This document shows, one piece after another, positions 26,375 to 38,430 of a stretch of DNA of 64,000 nucleotides. The stretch covers positions 1-64,000 of the forward strand of contig JASANE010026487.1 in NCBI GenBank assembly GCA_030248225.1. The letters are read 5' to 3'. The translations under genes and the position numbers were made by a program. The first letter of the stretch is position 1; each line of letters starts with the position of its first letter. The notes under the pieces are model-generated. The model was not told the origin of the DNA, made no database searches, and worked only from the letters and a program-made list of their open reading frames with translations. Source of the DNA: Trileptium ribeirensis. Lineage: Eukaryota > Nematoda > Enoplea > Enoplida > Thoracostomopsidae.

Positions 26375-27267
26375 TCACATACCTTTGCGCTTATTAAGCG
26401 AGCTAGACATATCGCCCAAATTACTGCCGGTGTTGAAATTGTTAGATCCTAAACTGCCTGTTCGATATGTACCACCACGGCCGCTTCGCGATCCATATCC
26501 CGTTGAACTCTGACCATAATTTCTACCACGCGATGCTTGCTGTGACCGCCCGAATTTATTCTGAGATTGCGGTTGTTTCTCCGTAGGACTATCGCTCCCA
26601 AATCTATTGTAAGGCGACCTAATGCTGTTGTTTTTATCGAAAGAACCAATAGCAGGCGATATCCGCTTTCCAGGAAATGCAGGTAACTTGCTACCATCGT
26701 TATAACTATATTGGTTTTGAGTAGCTACGTTAGCACTTGGCGGAATATAACTGGTAATTGAAGCGTTTATTGCTAAATTTGATAAATTGCCGCTGCTGTT
26801 GTGTTCGATACTATTTGCACTATTATTGTTATAATTATCGGTGTTGATATTATGGCCTGTATAACCCGAATGCTGATTTCCGGGATCGATAGCTGTTGAA
26901 TTTAACCCATCGCCAGCAAGACAGGGTCCTCCACTTTGTCTTGGCGGCGGACCAACCGCAGGATCTGTTGTATTATAGTCACTGACACCGTTCACCATCA
27001 CCGAGCTAGAATCGCAAGAAATCCGATGTTGCTGAATAGATCCCATTTGTTGCTGCTGCTGTTGTTGTAGTTGCCCATTATACTGGAGCCTTGCTGGAGC
27101 GCCCCGATTATTGTAATCTGCCAAATTTTGCTGCAAATACATCATGTCGTTTCCCCCGTGACCACTAACACCACTGAATACCGATGATGATGCGTTGTAA
27201 GTCGAATCGGTTCCGTCTGAATTCATACTGGTTGTACTCGATGTGAAAGCTGTTGCATTCTGACCAC
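26375..27267 (-). CDS. SPATS2: SPATS2-like gene, last recognised exon: Q/N-rich and RG-rich tail
   Basis: The acceptor is TTCTATTACAG before 27267. The exon enters with two bases that complete the codon left by the 29456 exon, giving glycine. The ~297 residues are low complexity: a seven-glutamine run, many Asn/Ser/Gly, an aromatic-dotted Y-N pattern, then an RG/GR-rich, YGxxS-type segment (GRNYGQSSTGYGSRSGRGG). This is typical of disordered RNA-binding, condensate-prone tails. It ends LNKRKGM and TGA at 26375-26377. The last codons overlap a consensus splice donor (AAAG then GTATGT) at 26380, so the stop might be intronic and a further exon could exist. I take the TGA as the end because no downstream exon was recognised. 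Confidence 0.75.
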
Positions 27268-29455
27268 CTGTAATAGAAATATGAATAATAATCGCAGCAT
27301 TTTAGCAACTTAAACGCCACATGTAAAGCTTTTAAAAGATTTAACAGCTGCGCTCTTATTCTTACACAACGCTACTAATACATAGCGAAACGTCGTTCGC
27401 TGAACGCGTCAGGTTAGCTAACTGTAGGTTTTCCAAAATACTGCTGTAAAAATATAAATTTGCAAAACGAATCGAATTCAAAACCATGCGTAGTATCGTG
27501 TTTTTCATAATTCACACAATGCATTGCAACGCATAATTACACGAACGTGATGCATATTTTGGTGTACTACTAGTACATCGTTAGCTCGAGCTGTTGCACC
27601 AGCAGACTGAGCGTTAGCAATGTACATACAGTGTTCGGCGAGAATGGCTGCTGTGTGCCCAGTTAACGAATATCGACCAGGAATCAAACTAAAATTCTCC
27701 ATCGCGATGAAGTTCCGAGCAAATATCGAACAGCTCGAAGACGTTTTAAACAAGCGCGCTGAAAATTTAACGAAATGTAGAACACGTTGCGAGCATAATT
27801 TTGATACTTTTGAGCGAACAAACAACAAAAACATTTAATTCAGAAGAATATTGTAGCATAACGTTAATATAACGTTAAAAATGTTTTTAAACAAAACATT
27901 GTATGATCGTTGATGTCAATATTATTTATTTTTTCTTATTATTTTGCGGAACGCAGCCTTCGAGAATGCAAATTCAGTCTAAAGGATTGGATAATATTAA
28001 CATATCAAACGATAGTATTCTTCATGCAAATAGGCGTTATATTGCAAGAAAAATAAAAAAATAATCTGGCTATTATAGGAAACGTGGAGACTGAGCCCCC
28101 ACTTCACAGTTCCCCCACCACATTGCCAAAATCACACCGCGTTCATCTTGCCCATCCCTCTACAGAAAACCCATGTTCGATTTTGATTTAGAAACTCCGG
28201 AATGCAAAAACATAAAATTAAAAATAAGACGAAGGATAAGAGGGAAGCCGGTGGCGCCTTAATAGGAGTGTAGCTGTCGACAATGGTCGTAATTATGACA
28301 GAGGGAAGCATAATTCATTTTATATTATTTCGAAAAGGGTAAAATTCTCCGCGAGAATGAACACGAAGCCCCTTGGAAATCACCATTTTTTCAAAGAATG
28401 GAAAAGACTCATAACGCATGACTAGAGCGCATCTTGCGCATTCATTTTCAACATAAATCTCTGAGTACATTTGCCTTTCACTTGATGAAGATCGTCACAT
28501 ATGGTAACTGAAGATAAAACCTATTCATTTCTTCATTTTGGTTGCATCACAGAAATGACCTCGCCAACAATTCAAGTTACAAAACTTCTCATAACGGTGA
28601 TATAAAAAAGATATTACCAGCATGAACTGTTCGATAGCTACGTTTCTGATATGAAAAACTCTATAATACACACGAGCATATGTTTTCTAGGTATGAGCCA
28701 AAGGTTAAAATCCCTTCGTAGCAATATTTTTTACATTTTTGGCAAAATAAGGTTATTACTTATCGCCGAGGACCTATTGAAACCTATCAAGCATGTTTGA
28801 TTCATTAGTTCAAGCCTATGGTTTACCTACATTTCGTTACCGTTCCTCGGGGATAACGTTTCCCGAAACATTTATTTTTTTTATTCTAATTGTTTCTGTT
28901 TTGCTCATTAAAGGAAGAAATAAAGGGCACATTATTAAGTAGTGGACATAAGTTTGTAATGCTGTCTAATTATGCCAATAAAATCAGTACAACTATATTC
29001 CTTTGTTGCAATAGAGTCGCTTAATTGGCTAATTTTGTATTGATGTGCGAATTATTACAGATGACAAAATATTTCGTAGCAGTTCATGATATCAAAATAT
29101 CCATAGATAGATTTCCACAAAACTGCACTCCTGCTCGATCTAAGATGATAAGTAGCGACGAAATTACATATAAGATAAGTTTATATGTAACTTCGAATTC
29201 TCAGTAAAAATATTACTGTATAGCAGTTTTACGTTTATGCAATAATTCTGCTGTCTTGCTATATGATAGTATAATATGATGTTTTATTATTTTGGTACAA
29301 GTATTTGGTCAAAAATTATGTTGAAATGACCGATTTATAGCAACAAAAACATTATTTAACACGATAAAACAAATTTGAGCAGAACAAAAATCTTTAAATA
29401 TTAAATTTAAAGCAACTACTGTGTAAAAAGAATATGTACATGCAAAACATTGTAC
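27268..29455 (-). other. SPATS2-like gene, intron 3
   Basis: A 2.2-kb intron with donor GTACAA at 29455 and acceptor TTCTATTACAG. The weak donor follows ...GAGATAG. Splicing across it keeps the frame. No coiled-coil exon was recognised on the minus strand; a coding-like frame on the plus strand is listed separately (27620-27838). Confidence 0.55.
27620..27838 (+). CDS. Coding-like short ORF, 72 aa, coiled-coil-like, antisense inside an intron
   Basis: The C-terminal ~45 residues (from MKFRANIEQLEDVLNKRAEN, ATG at 27707) are strongly helical and charged, with leucine and hydrophobic spacing of a coiled coil. By eye, YRPGIK...KFRA.IEQLE..L resembles the first helix of the SPATS2 central coiled coil as I remember it, but it is on the plus strand inside an intron of the minus-strand gene. 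A second, overlapping open frame on the minus strand (27505-27834) starts an ATG at 27702, five bases from this one's internal ATG. It could be an inverted exon, a small gene or chance. Confidence 0.3.
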   Translation: MYIQCSARMAAVCPVNEYRPGIKLKFSIAMKFRANIEQLEDVLNKRAENLTKCRTRCEHNFDTFERTNNKNI

Positions 29456-29552
29456 CTATCTCAGTGGGAATATGACCATTAACAACACCATGCCCTTCTT
29501 TCGCTGGTTTTTCTTGTGGTGCTGATGCGTTACTGGGCTTCTTTTTCTTTTT
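29456..29552 (-). CDS. SPATS2: SPATS2-like gene, lysine-rich linker exon
   Basis: 97 nt with acceptor TATTTGTAG, entering in phase 0 with five lysines (KKKKKPSNAS...), and leaving in phase 1 after ...HIPTEI. In vertebrate SPATS2/SPATS2L the same position, right after the GKKK motif, is also a lysine-rich tract (GKKKNNKRKRSK-like), so exon order is conserved. The basic stretch is a plausible RNA-contact or nuclear/nucleolar-targeting segment (inference). The remaining residues are Pro/Ala/Glu-rich and probably disordered. Confidence 0.7.
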
Positions 29553-30639
29553 CTACAAATAAGGTTAGTTAAGAGTGGAACAGAGCGAGAGAGGCTTTCC
29601 GTGCAGTATTGACTTTACAACAATAATTATTATCATGCAAATAATATTGCCAAACTGCGACATTTTTGTGCCAAAAAGGACAATTTAACCTCCTGCACGC
29701 TCCCTAAGGAGTCACAACATGACCGAACAAGGTTTAATTATTTCTCCGGAGTATGTTTTAAATCTTGACTTAACCTTGAAATCCTAAGAGCTGAAAAATT
29801 GCAAAACATCAAGCATTTTTCTCTGGTTGGAAGTACTCCGCATAGAGGTTCTCATTTTTCGATGACACCATTAACATGAGGGGTAACGTAAAATGTCTGA
29901 CGCCCGCCCCATGCAGTCAAAAAAGGAATTTGATCAATCGTCGTAAATTTTTTGCATTTTTGATCACACAAAAATGTGTCAGAATTTAATATTACATAGA
30001 AAAATTATTATAATACCACGACGCTTCTATCCGATAAAATTCCCACCTCAAGAATCAATTAATCTTGCACGAGTAATGCTTGAGCTCACTTTAGGTCTGT
30101 ATACCCTAGATTTTTCTTTTGTCAGGTTAGTTAACGATCTCAAAACCCATGTACACGTATAAGTCACGATTTACCCTTATGTACGCGTACACTATTTGCG
30201 ACAGAGCAACACGTTCGAGGTCATCATTTTACGACTAAACATCATAATTTTGTAGCCGCACAAAATTAAAAAACCATTGCAATGGCGTTTCTACCACATA
30301 CTATAATACACTCCCACTTCGCGAACACTGCTGCGACATTCAGCATGAAATTTGATGAACTGAAACATGTGCGGGATCGTCCAAACTACTCGTACAAAAA
30401 TTGCGTTCGTACATGATAGAGCACATGTTCGGGTTGGTAAATCACGGAGCCCATGTTCGTGTGCACTGAACTGTGAATGCTGATGGCGAACAACCTATTA
30501 TGACGCGATTAAGCTTTGTGGCGAAAGAACAACCATAGCCTAAAGTGGATTACCACATTAACAGTATTACAGTGACGACAAAAATGTTCCCATGGTTTCT
30601 CATCAGGACCAAAATTTTGCATGTGTGCTTTAAACTGTG

Positions 30640-30960
30640 GCCTTTCAGCTCCAAATTGGAAGAACCAAAAATACCTGGTGGAATTTCCGACAAAGTTAGT
30701 TAGCTGGAGACAGCCACGCCCCAGGTCTACTGGAAATTTTTATAATTACATTTTTCGTGGTTTTCAAGCTTTCATAACAGATATTGTTTTTGTTGCATAT
30801 TTATTATATACCTATTGAAAATACGCAGGCAGCTCTTCATTTTTCGTAGGATTTTGTCATGAAATGTCAAATCATAGTATTGAGCTTTGTTGTAAAAACT
30901 GTTCTTCAGTCAGGACGATCATTTTTGGGGCGCTTGAAGGGTTGACATATGGGAGGCCTA
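30640..30960. repeat. Repeat family D, copy 2 (inside intron 2)
   Basis: Same succession of blocks as 19180-19570, including GTTTTTGTTGCATAT and TATTGAGCTTTGTTGT. The copies are diverged by many small indels. Confidence 0.5.
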
Positions 30961-31208
30961 AATGTACCCGGGGACACGGCCTAAGTGCACCCGCCGAAAT
31001 CCTGGGGCGCTCGAAAACCCTGGGAGCCCTTCCCAATCTGTAGAGAGGTCACAGTTAAACTTCTTGTAAACTTCGGTCATTAGAACTCACACAGCCTTTA
31101 ATTCGTTATTACACAAAAAATGATCACCCAGTAAGCTTTCACGTTAAAGCTTTAATCAGCGGCAGTGACCTTCATGATTTTCGTTCTTTACAAGCTAGAT
31201 ACAATTTG

Positions 31209-32641
31209 CTTAACGAGAATTGGAAAAAAAAAGAACCCCTGCAAATTACAACCATGGTCAATTTTTATATAAGTTTGTTATAAACTGAAAAGATTTTTAT
31301 ACATAATAATACCTTTCTTTATTTCACTCAATAAAATTTCGAAAACAAGCAACACGCTGAAGCCTTATGGTTTATTGTTGAAAGTGTTCGCTGTCAAGCC
31401 CTTTGTTATTTCACTCACTACAATATCGAAGGCAAGCACAACATGGGACCCTGATGGAAAGATTTTTTTACAATGTTTTCTCATGCTGTTTGCATCACAA
31501 AGCCAGTAGAGAGCCCAATTTGATAATGCTTGCTTTTTAAAAGACTTAGAACTATGTCTAAATATCTATATTTAACCACAAAGTGATAATTAGTGGTATC
31601 CTGGGGTGTCACTATGGGCGTGCCATAGAGCCACAGAAACCCTACAATATGCCAAAAATAGGGTATTTGGTTAAAATGCAGTTTAACGGTTGCCAACTAG
31701 CAAGTCTGGGCCTGTCTAAATACCTAATTCCGGCCAAAATTACATAAATCACAACCACCAAGCTAGGAATGTTGGATTTAAAATTTTTAGGGGATTGCCG
31801 AAATTCCACAAGACACCAGTAATTTCAAAATGTATCTAGTCCAACAATTTTCAAAATATCTCAAAGTTTTTAACGTACTCTACGATCAAATACAAAAAAC
31901 TTCTCGTATCGAATTTTTGAATTTAACGACAATTGAAAAAAGAACCCCTGCAAATTACAACCATGGTCAATTTTTATATAAGTTTGTTATAAACTGAAAA
32001 GATTTTTATACATAACAGTACCTTTCTTTATTTCACTCAATAAAATTTCGAAAACAAGCAACACGCTGAACCCTTATGGTTTATTGTTCAAAGTGTTCGC
32101 TGTCAAGCCCTTTGTTATTTCACTCACTACAATATCGAAGGCAAGCACAACATGGGACCCTGATGGAAAGATTTTTTTACAATGTTTTCTTATGCTGTTT
32201 GCATCACAAAGCCACTAGAGCGCCCAATTTGATCATGTTTGCTTTATAAAAGACTTAGAACCATGTCTAAATATCTATTTTTGACCGCAAAGGGATAATT
32301 AGTGGTATTTGGGGTATCCTGGGGTGTCACTATGGCCGTGACATAGAGCCACTGAAACCTTACAATATGCCAAAAATCGGGTATTTGGTTAAAATACAGT
32401 TTAACGGTTGCCAACTAGCAAGTCTGGGCCTGTCTAAATACCTAATTCCGGCCAAAATTACATAAATCACAATCACCAAGCTAGGAATGCTGGATTTAAA
32501 AATTTTTTAGGGGATTGCCGAAACTCCACAAGACACCAATAATTTCAAAATGTGTCTAGTCCAACAATTTTCAAAATACCTCAAAGTTTTTAACGTACTC
32601 TACGATCAAATACAAAAAACTTCTCGTATCGAAGTTTTGAA
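31209..32641. repeat. ~715-bp tandem duplication inside intron 2
   Basis: Copy 1 is about 31209-31922 and copy 2 about 31923-32641. The offset is 709 bp at the AAGAACCCCTGCAAATTACA block and 720 bp at the CTACGATCAAATACAAAAAA block, so copy 2 has gained about 11 bp. The copies are otherwise almost the same apart from scattered substitutions. Neither copy carries a credible ORF. The junction has TTTAACGACAATTG against CTTAACGAGAATTGG, so the breakpoints sit in similar sequence. Confidence 0.9.
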
Positions 32642-32649
32642 TTTTTTCC

Positions 32650-33727
32650 TGGATCGCGAGATATATTCACTCAAGTCTGTAAATCATGAAAAATTACCAC
32701 AATCGGTCCGAAGTGCCAAAAAAACGCGTAAGGTCATATTCAGCACGAGAATAGTTCGCCATTTTTAATGAATAGAATTCAAATTTGATTTTTTTTAATT
32801 CCATCCACTGTACCCATATAGCATGCAAAAACATTGTGTGGTTGGCATGATTTTAGTTTAAGCAAAAAAGTGTATCTCCAAAAAATCCCAAGTCCCGGCT
32901 TTTTGCTGAAAATGGGCCAAATTTGACCGTGTCATGAAATGAGTGAATATGCAAATTTTCAAAGGGAATGACTATTATAGGAATTAGCTAATGATATAAA
33001 TATTATGCACGAGTAGATTGTGGAGGTTTTTGACAATGGTAATGCGTAACTGGTAACGATTGTTCGGTGATTGACGTTTACTAACACGACGTTTAATTAC
33101 GATTGTAATTAACCTATCTCGGTGTGTCGACTAATTTGTTCACCAAAAAGAATAGTTATTTAGTATTGGATTTTGGCACAGACCGGTTTTTTGGCCATAA
33201 CTCCAGACAGAGACAAGATATTTTACATCTGTCGATGAGTACCAAATCTAACACCATTAGACAATATCGTTGCCACGTTACTGCTTGATGAAAAAAAGAA
33301 GACGAAATCTAATGATTAATTTTTGAAATCGGCCGTTTTTCTGTATCTCCAGAAAGTCACCCGATCCGGTCGAAATCCGCACGGTTCGACTCCTTTTCAC
33401 GAGATCTATCGATTAATACTAAAATTACCCATGTAAACATACCTACTGGATAATTAGGTACAAAAACTTCTTTCTAAACCTTCATTAGAGCTACAATACC
33501 AGTGTATTCTCCGGAAGCCCATCGAACCCAGGGGTTCGTTGCTTATTTCCGAGAGGCCACAAATATAAGTGGTCCTGAGTGAGCTCGAATCAGTTCATCA
33601 TCGTAAAAATGTAGTTACATTACAAATAAAAATAGCAAATTTCGAAGTTAAGATAAAATATCAATCTGCTACACAATGTAGCAGTTACAAAAACATGCTG
33701 TACTCTTAAAATTATTACTGAAATTAC
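32650..33727 (-). other. Intron 2 upstream part; no element recognised
   Basis: The remaining intron sequence up to the donor at 33727 shows no exon-like segment and no clear repeat. Confidence 0.35.
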
Positions 33728-33789
33728 CTTATTCTTAGATTTCTTTTTGCCTTCTGTCTTCCACTGACTCAGGGCCGTTGCTGCATTAT
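33728..33789 (-). CDS. SPATS2: SPATS2-like gene, second recognised exon: W-x-TxGKKK motif
   Basis: 62 nt with acceptor AATATTTCAG and donor GTAATT. It reads DNAATALSQWKTEGKKKSKNK once the first codon is completed by the previous exon. Vertebrate SPATS2L has VLKEWNMTGKKKNNKRK at this position, so the tryptophan, the threonine-x-glycine and the three lysines are kept. The exon closes the UBA-like domain and starts the basic linker. Phase 1 entry and phase 0 exit fit both neighbours. Confidence 0.8.
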
Positions 33790-34032
33790 CTGAAATATTA
33801 GATGACCAAGAGAAGAGTTTGCCCATGCCGATTCAACATGATTGCCAAGATCCATGATTACATCAACTTTAACTAATTTAAGTTATCATTTTGGGATAAG
33901 AAAGTTCATTACGGATATCTTTCCTTACATTTTGCGCAGATACTTTTTGTACATGCCCATCACCAGTAACAGCATATGTTATACTTCGTGTGAAATGTGC
34001 GTACTATTATCACAGCTTACGTACTAAACCAA

Positions 34033-34118
34033 GATATAATTATACTTAACAACTTTTAACAAAGTATATGTACATGATATAATTATACTTAACAACTTTT
34101 AACAAAGTATATACATGT
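34033..34118. repeat. 43-bp tandem duplication
   Basis: GATATAATTATACTTAACAA followed by CTTTTAACAAAGTATAT occurs twice, at 34033 and 34076, a spacing of 43 bp. The second copy lacks a GT near its end. Confidence 0.85.
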
Positions 34119-34539
34119 CCAGCGTTTCTTTCAAACCAATACAAACAAAATTCCTAACATGCCCAAAGAATAACATAATCAACCTTATTACAACAGAAAA
34201 CACCACCAAACGAGAAATTATACGCTCTATGAATGACGGCTACAGTCAGTGTGACAAACTTCTTACACGAATGCAAAAACAAAAAGACATATATAATGTT
34301 CTCGCAAAACATGACACACCTCACACGTAGATCAAAAACTCAAGCAGTAGCCGAAACTCTATTTATCTTACTCAGCAGCGCTGAAGGTCCTACGAAGAAA
34401 ATGCATCCCGAAGCCATATTAATAATCGGTAGAGAAAATTTGAAACTGATTGGAAAATCACCATCCCAATTTTTTTCCACATAAACGAAAACATATTGAC
34501 TTCAAGTTTCGAGTTGGAGCCGAAAACACTATTAACTCA

Positions 34540-35870
34540 CAAAGCGAGTCGAAATGAAGCGAGTGTGTGCACTCTGCGCATATTGACCATTTTGGTCGAA
34601 CCAAATTCATGTCCCTGAGCCCGATTAAAGTCCCATGCTAGCAATTATACATCGATGATACTTCAATGACGACGCTAAAACCATTTTCAGCATTATATAC
34701 TAGTGTTTCGCAAGCGAGAAAGAAACGGGGCGAGAGTGGTTTCATTTTTATCATTTTGTTTAATCACCTGTAACAGGCAATGTTCAATGTATACACTAAC
34801 CTGAAACCTTTTGAATCCTGAACCTATTCAAAATCCTAAAGCCTCATCGAGCCTAAACCAATCGTAGGTAACTGCCAAAGCATCAAGTATTTGTACTGGT
34901 CTCTAGATAACCAAAACCATCTGATTCAGCCTACCGGAGAACCTATATGGACAATTCTTGATGACCTGCACGCAATACTTAACCAAACAAACTGAAGGTA
35001 GTGTATATTCTGCAAACCGAGTTCATTGAAAAAGGCATATATGCACGTTGGACCCTAGATAACCAAATCGTTGTATTCTGCTTTCAGAAATGCCATAATG
35101 ATGCCAAATCGTTCTCGATGCCCAAAAGCAACACATAAAGCGATAAATGAAAAAAGCAACATATTTTAGAAATCGGGTTCGTCGACCCTAGAACCCTTCA
35201 AACCCTATGAAAAGGTATAATATAGTTAAGCTGGATTCTATATAGCAAACCATTGTATTCAGGTACGTATTCAGCAAACCCACTGTATACCTAATAGGCA
35301 CTCATTCATGGTAACAATAAGTAATAACCTGGAGAAATTCGAAAAATTGATATTTCTGGCAAAGGTTGGACGAACTATATTCGCGTCCTAAGCGGCTCCC
35401 GAAAAATCATGGACAGTAAAACTGTAGATCTAGATGTTTGGAGCTGTTCGCATCCAACTCAAAGACGCATCGTCATTGCTCCATAAAATTTTTGATATCC
35501 GTCCATACAAAAATAATCTATGAATGACAGCAGCAGACAAAAAAATTTCACGATTTTCCCGTACGGCTATGAGTAAAAACTCCGCTCGCTCCGTTCCAAG
35601 AACCAAAGAACTCTTTATTTCTTCTTACAAGGCCAAAAAGAGCTTACAGAACTTTTGATATTTATAAATCACAAAGTTTAAGAAAACTTATAATATAGGA
35701 ATGGTTTTACGTAAATGGGCTCCTAAGACTTGCATTATTTGTTCCGTATCACGCATTTGCTTTTATCATATTTGGCAACCTCGACATCTTACAGGCACAA
35801 TCGATAAAAATTTGACTATTTTTGGTGCCAAAATTTACCAAATTTAGCTTCGGCACTGTGCCACAGGATT
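34540..35870. repeat. Repeat family C copy split by a family B insertion (inside intron 1)
   Basis: 34540-34700 matches the first part of the family C copy at 16.34-16.49 kb (TTGACCATTTTGGTCG, TTAAAGTCCCATGCTAGC). 35590-35870 matches its continuation (CTTTATTTCTTCTTACAA, CCTAAGACTTGCATTATTTG, CACAATCGATAAAA). Between them, from about 34735 to 35330, is family B sequence (CATTTTGTTTAATCACCTGTA, ACCTGAAACCTTTTGA, TCTAGATAACCAAA) with the same blocks as 11190-11400. So B inserted into C here and C is the older layer. Confidence 0.65.
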
Positions 35871-35874
35871 AATA

Positions 35875-36880
35875 AGAAACTTGACCTTTTAACCGACATA
35901 GTATTTGTGACCCAAACACAAATTTACGCAGCCACAATTAAAGGCGTCAAATAGCAGCTCACAGCAACATTTGGACATTTGTGTTGTAAATTAGTGCTTT
36001 GTAGTCTAAACGAGAAGAAATCACAGTAAAGCTCTTTAAAAATAAATTTGATTTTCCCGCCCTAGTATCCGTCCCACAAACACCAATTTGTCTAGCCAAA
36101 ACTAATTTGAAGGCTTCAAGCAAGAGCTGAAAGCGAATCTTAACCATTTGGGGGTGAATTTAACCATTTTGGCGGTTAAAAGCGCCAAAATCATACTTAG
36201 GCTGTCCAAAAAATAAACATAACCTTCCACGACCTAGTAACTGTCACCAAAACACCAATTTTGCCAGACAAACTAAATTTAAAGGCTTCAAATTGGTGTT
36301 TACAGCGAAATTTGAGTATTTTAGGGATAAATTAGGTACTTTTTTGAGATATAAGAGCCAAAATTATTGTCAGACTGTCCAAAAAATTAACTGTCTGACC
36401 TGGTATCTTTAACAAAAATGCCAATTTTCCTAGCCAAAACAAATTCAAACAGGAGCTGAGAGGAAAATTTTACCACCTTGAAGGTAAATTAAGCTATTTT
36501 GGGGTTAGAAGATCCGAAGTCATGACTAGGCATTCTAAATAAACTTGACCGTTCCCCGCCTAGTAACTGTCACCAATTTTTTAAGCCAAAAGTGATTTAA
36601 GGGCTTCAAATAGCAGCTGACAAATAAGCTTGACCATCTCCGACAAGTATCTGTCATCTAAAGAACAACTGACTCAGCCAAAATTAATTTAAGGGATTCA
36701 AATACGAGCTCACAGCGAAACGTTGCTAGTTTGGAATTAAATTAGAACTAGATGAAATAAAATCACAGTTAGGCTGTCCAAAAAATAAACTTGACCTTTC
36801 GCGACCTTGTTACCTAAACACCAATTTGCCCAGCCAAATAAATTTGAGGGCTTCAAACACGAGCTAAGATCAAAACTTGG
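35875..36880. repeat. Strongly diverged tandem array, ~155-170-bp units (inside intron 1)
   Basis: Five to six degenerate units share the order: TAAACTTGACC-like block, CCTAGTATCTGTCACC-like block, ACACCAATTTG, AGCCAAA, AGGGCTTCAAA, GAGCT.ACAGCGAAA and a GGCTGTCCAAAAAATAAAC end block. The end block recurs near 36201, 36372, 36526 and 36773; one unit between the last two is shortened. Identity between units is low, so the array is old. Confidence 0.75.
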
Positions 36881-37469
36881 GCTAGTGGGACGCGACTAGA
36901 TCCAAAATAGTGTGTTTAGCCCTTCAAAATGCTTCTCGTCAGTGAACATTTACGCTAGACATATCAATTTAAACAAAAAATATCTAGCAAATATTTTTCG
37001 AAATTTTCATTTTATGTGACCCCAAACTTGAGTTATGGTGTCAAAACCGGCCACAAAAAACACCGGTATGCATCTGATATAGCGGTACTACTGCATAATT
37101 TTTATAGACACAGCCAGCGAACCATATCACAATAATGACCAAAGTATGTACTAATGAAACGTAGAGTCCTAAAAAATTGCAAGCAACGCTCCTACACTTT
37201 ATACATCATGTGTACAACATATGGTTTTAGGCCCAATTTTGTACAACGCACTAAAAGAACCAACTCCGAACGGCGGAAGAATCTTGCTATTGAGTTCTCT
37301 TTTACCAGTGATCCTGCTGGCGTCTCCACTACAGGACAAAAGACTCGTTACCACTCTGCAGCAACTGTCAACTAAGGGTTGCGAGGGTCAACGACTATCG
37401 GGTTACAGTTAGTAAGACGATTATGAACAAAAAGCTTCAAGTACTATATTTCCGCACCTAAAAACTAGT

Positions 37470-38430
37470 AACTCTATTGAGATTGCAGAATGTAGTGAAG
37501 CATAGGTACACCTACGCCTACACCTTTTGCGTTCACATCAAATCAGCTCTCGACAGCATTCGTCGATATGCTATATGGTGGACATCACACAATACCAGCA
37601 CAATTTACAAACAAAACTAACACCGGCAATGAGTTTCCCATGCCCGAAAACCTCCAAGTGAAACTTTTCAACCGGTCAGGACGTCAGAACAAATTTTCTA
37701 ATTTTGGGACGAGGAACCATGAGGATGACATACCTCAAACCCCCTAACTCCAAAACCGGAGCCTTAATCGAAAACAAAAAAGAGGCATCGGCATTTATCA
37801 TTGTACTATGAAATAAAACAACCAGAGAATAAATTCGAAAATTACGACAAAAATAACCTTGCTTCCGTGAAGAGTACTACAATGGTGCAAAAATCCTCAT
37901 TTTGACCTCTGAGCCCGAACCAAGGGGTCACCATACCCTTGTACCCATGGGTCGCAGAGCTAAACCGGCACCGCCAATGAGTTTTCCATGCCCCAAAACC
38001 CACAGGTAAAACTTATCAATCGCCTAAGACGTCTGAATAAATTTTCAAATTTTGGGTCGACGCACCATTGGGGCGCCATACCCCCGTACCTAAAACCCCA
38101 TAAATCCAGAACCTTAATCGAAAAACAAAAAAGAGGCATCGGCATTTATCATTTTACTATGAAATAGAATCATCCAGAGCAAAAAATTCGATAGTTGAGA
38201 TAAAAATAACCTTGCTTCCGTGAAGGGTACTAAAATGGGGCCAAAAACCCACATTTTGACCCCTGACCCCGGAATCAGACCCCAAATCAAAATACGCTAT
38301 GCCGGTTCGAATGAGCGCAAGGTCATGAAAATCGGTTAAGGCGTTCTGGAGTTATGATCGATCACACACACACGGAATTTAAGATTTAACCCCTGCAACA
38401 CACAATCTCCACTACGTTCTGACAAAATTA
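37470..38430. repeat. Repeat family B, two-unit copy (inside intron 1)
   Basis: The order GAGATTGCAGAATGTAGTGAAGC, GTGGACATCACACAATACCAGC, GGAGCCTTAATCG, AAAGAGGCATCGGC, CTTGCTTCCGTGAAG repeats the layout at 9.88-10.7 kb, including a second ~270-bp unit starting with CCCATGGGTCGCAGAGC near 37945. Orientation is the same as at 10-14 kb. Confidence 0.7.

Noticed and set aside
27505..27834. 109-codon minus-strand ORF as the missing SPATS2-like exon
   Set aside because: It lacks a coiled coil and suitable splice sites, and exons 29456 and 27267 already join in frame without it.
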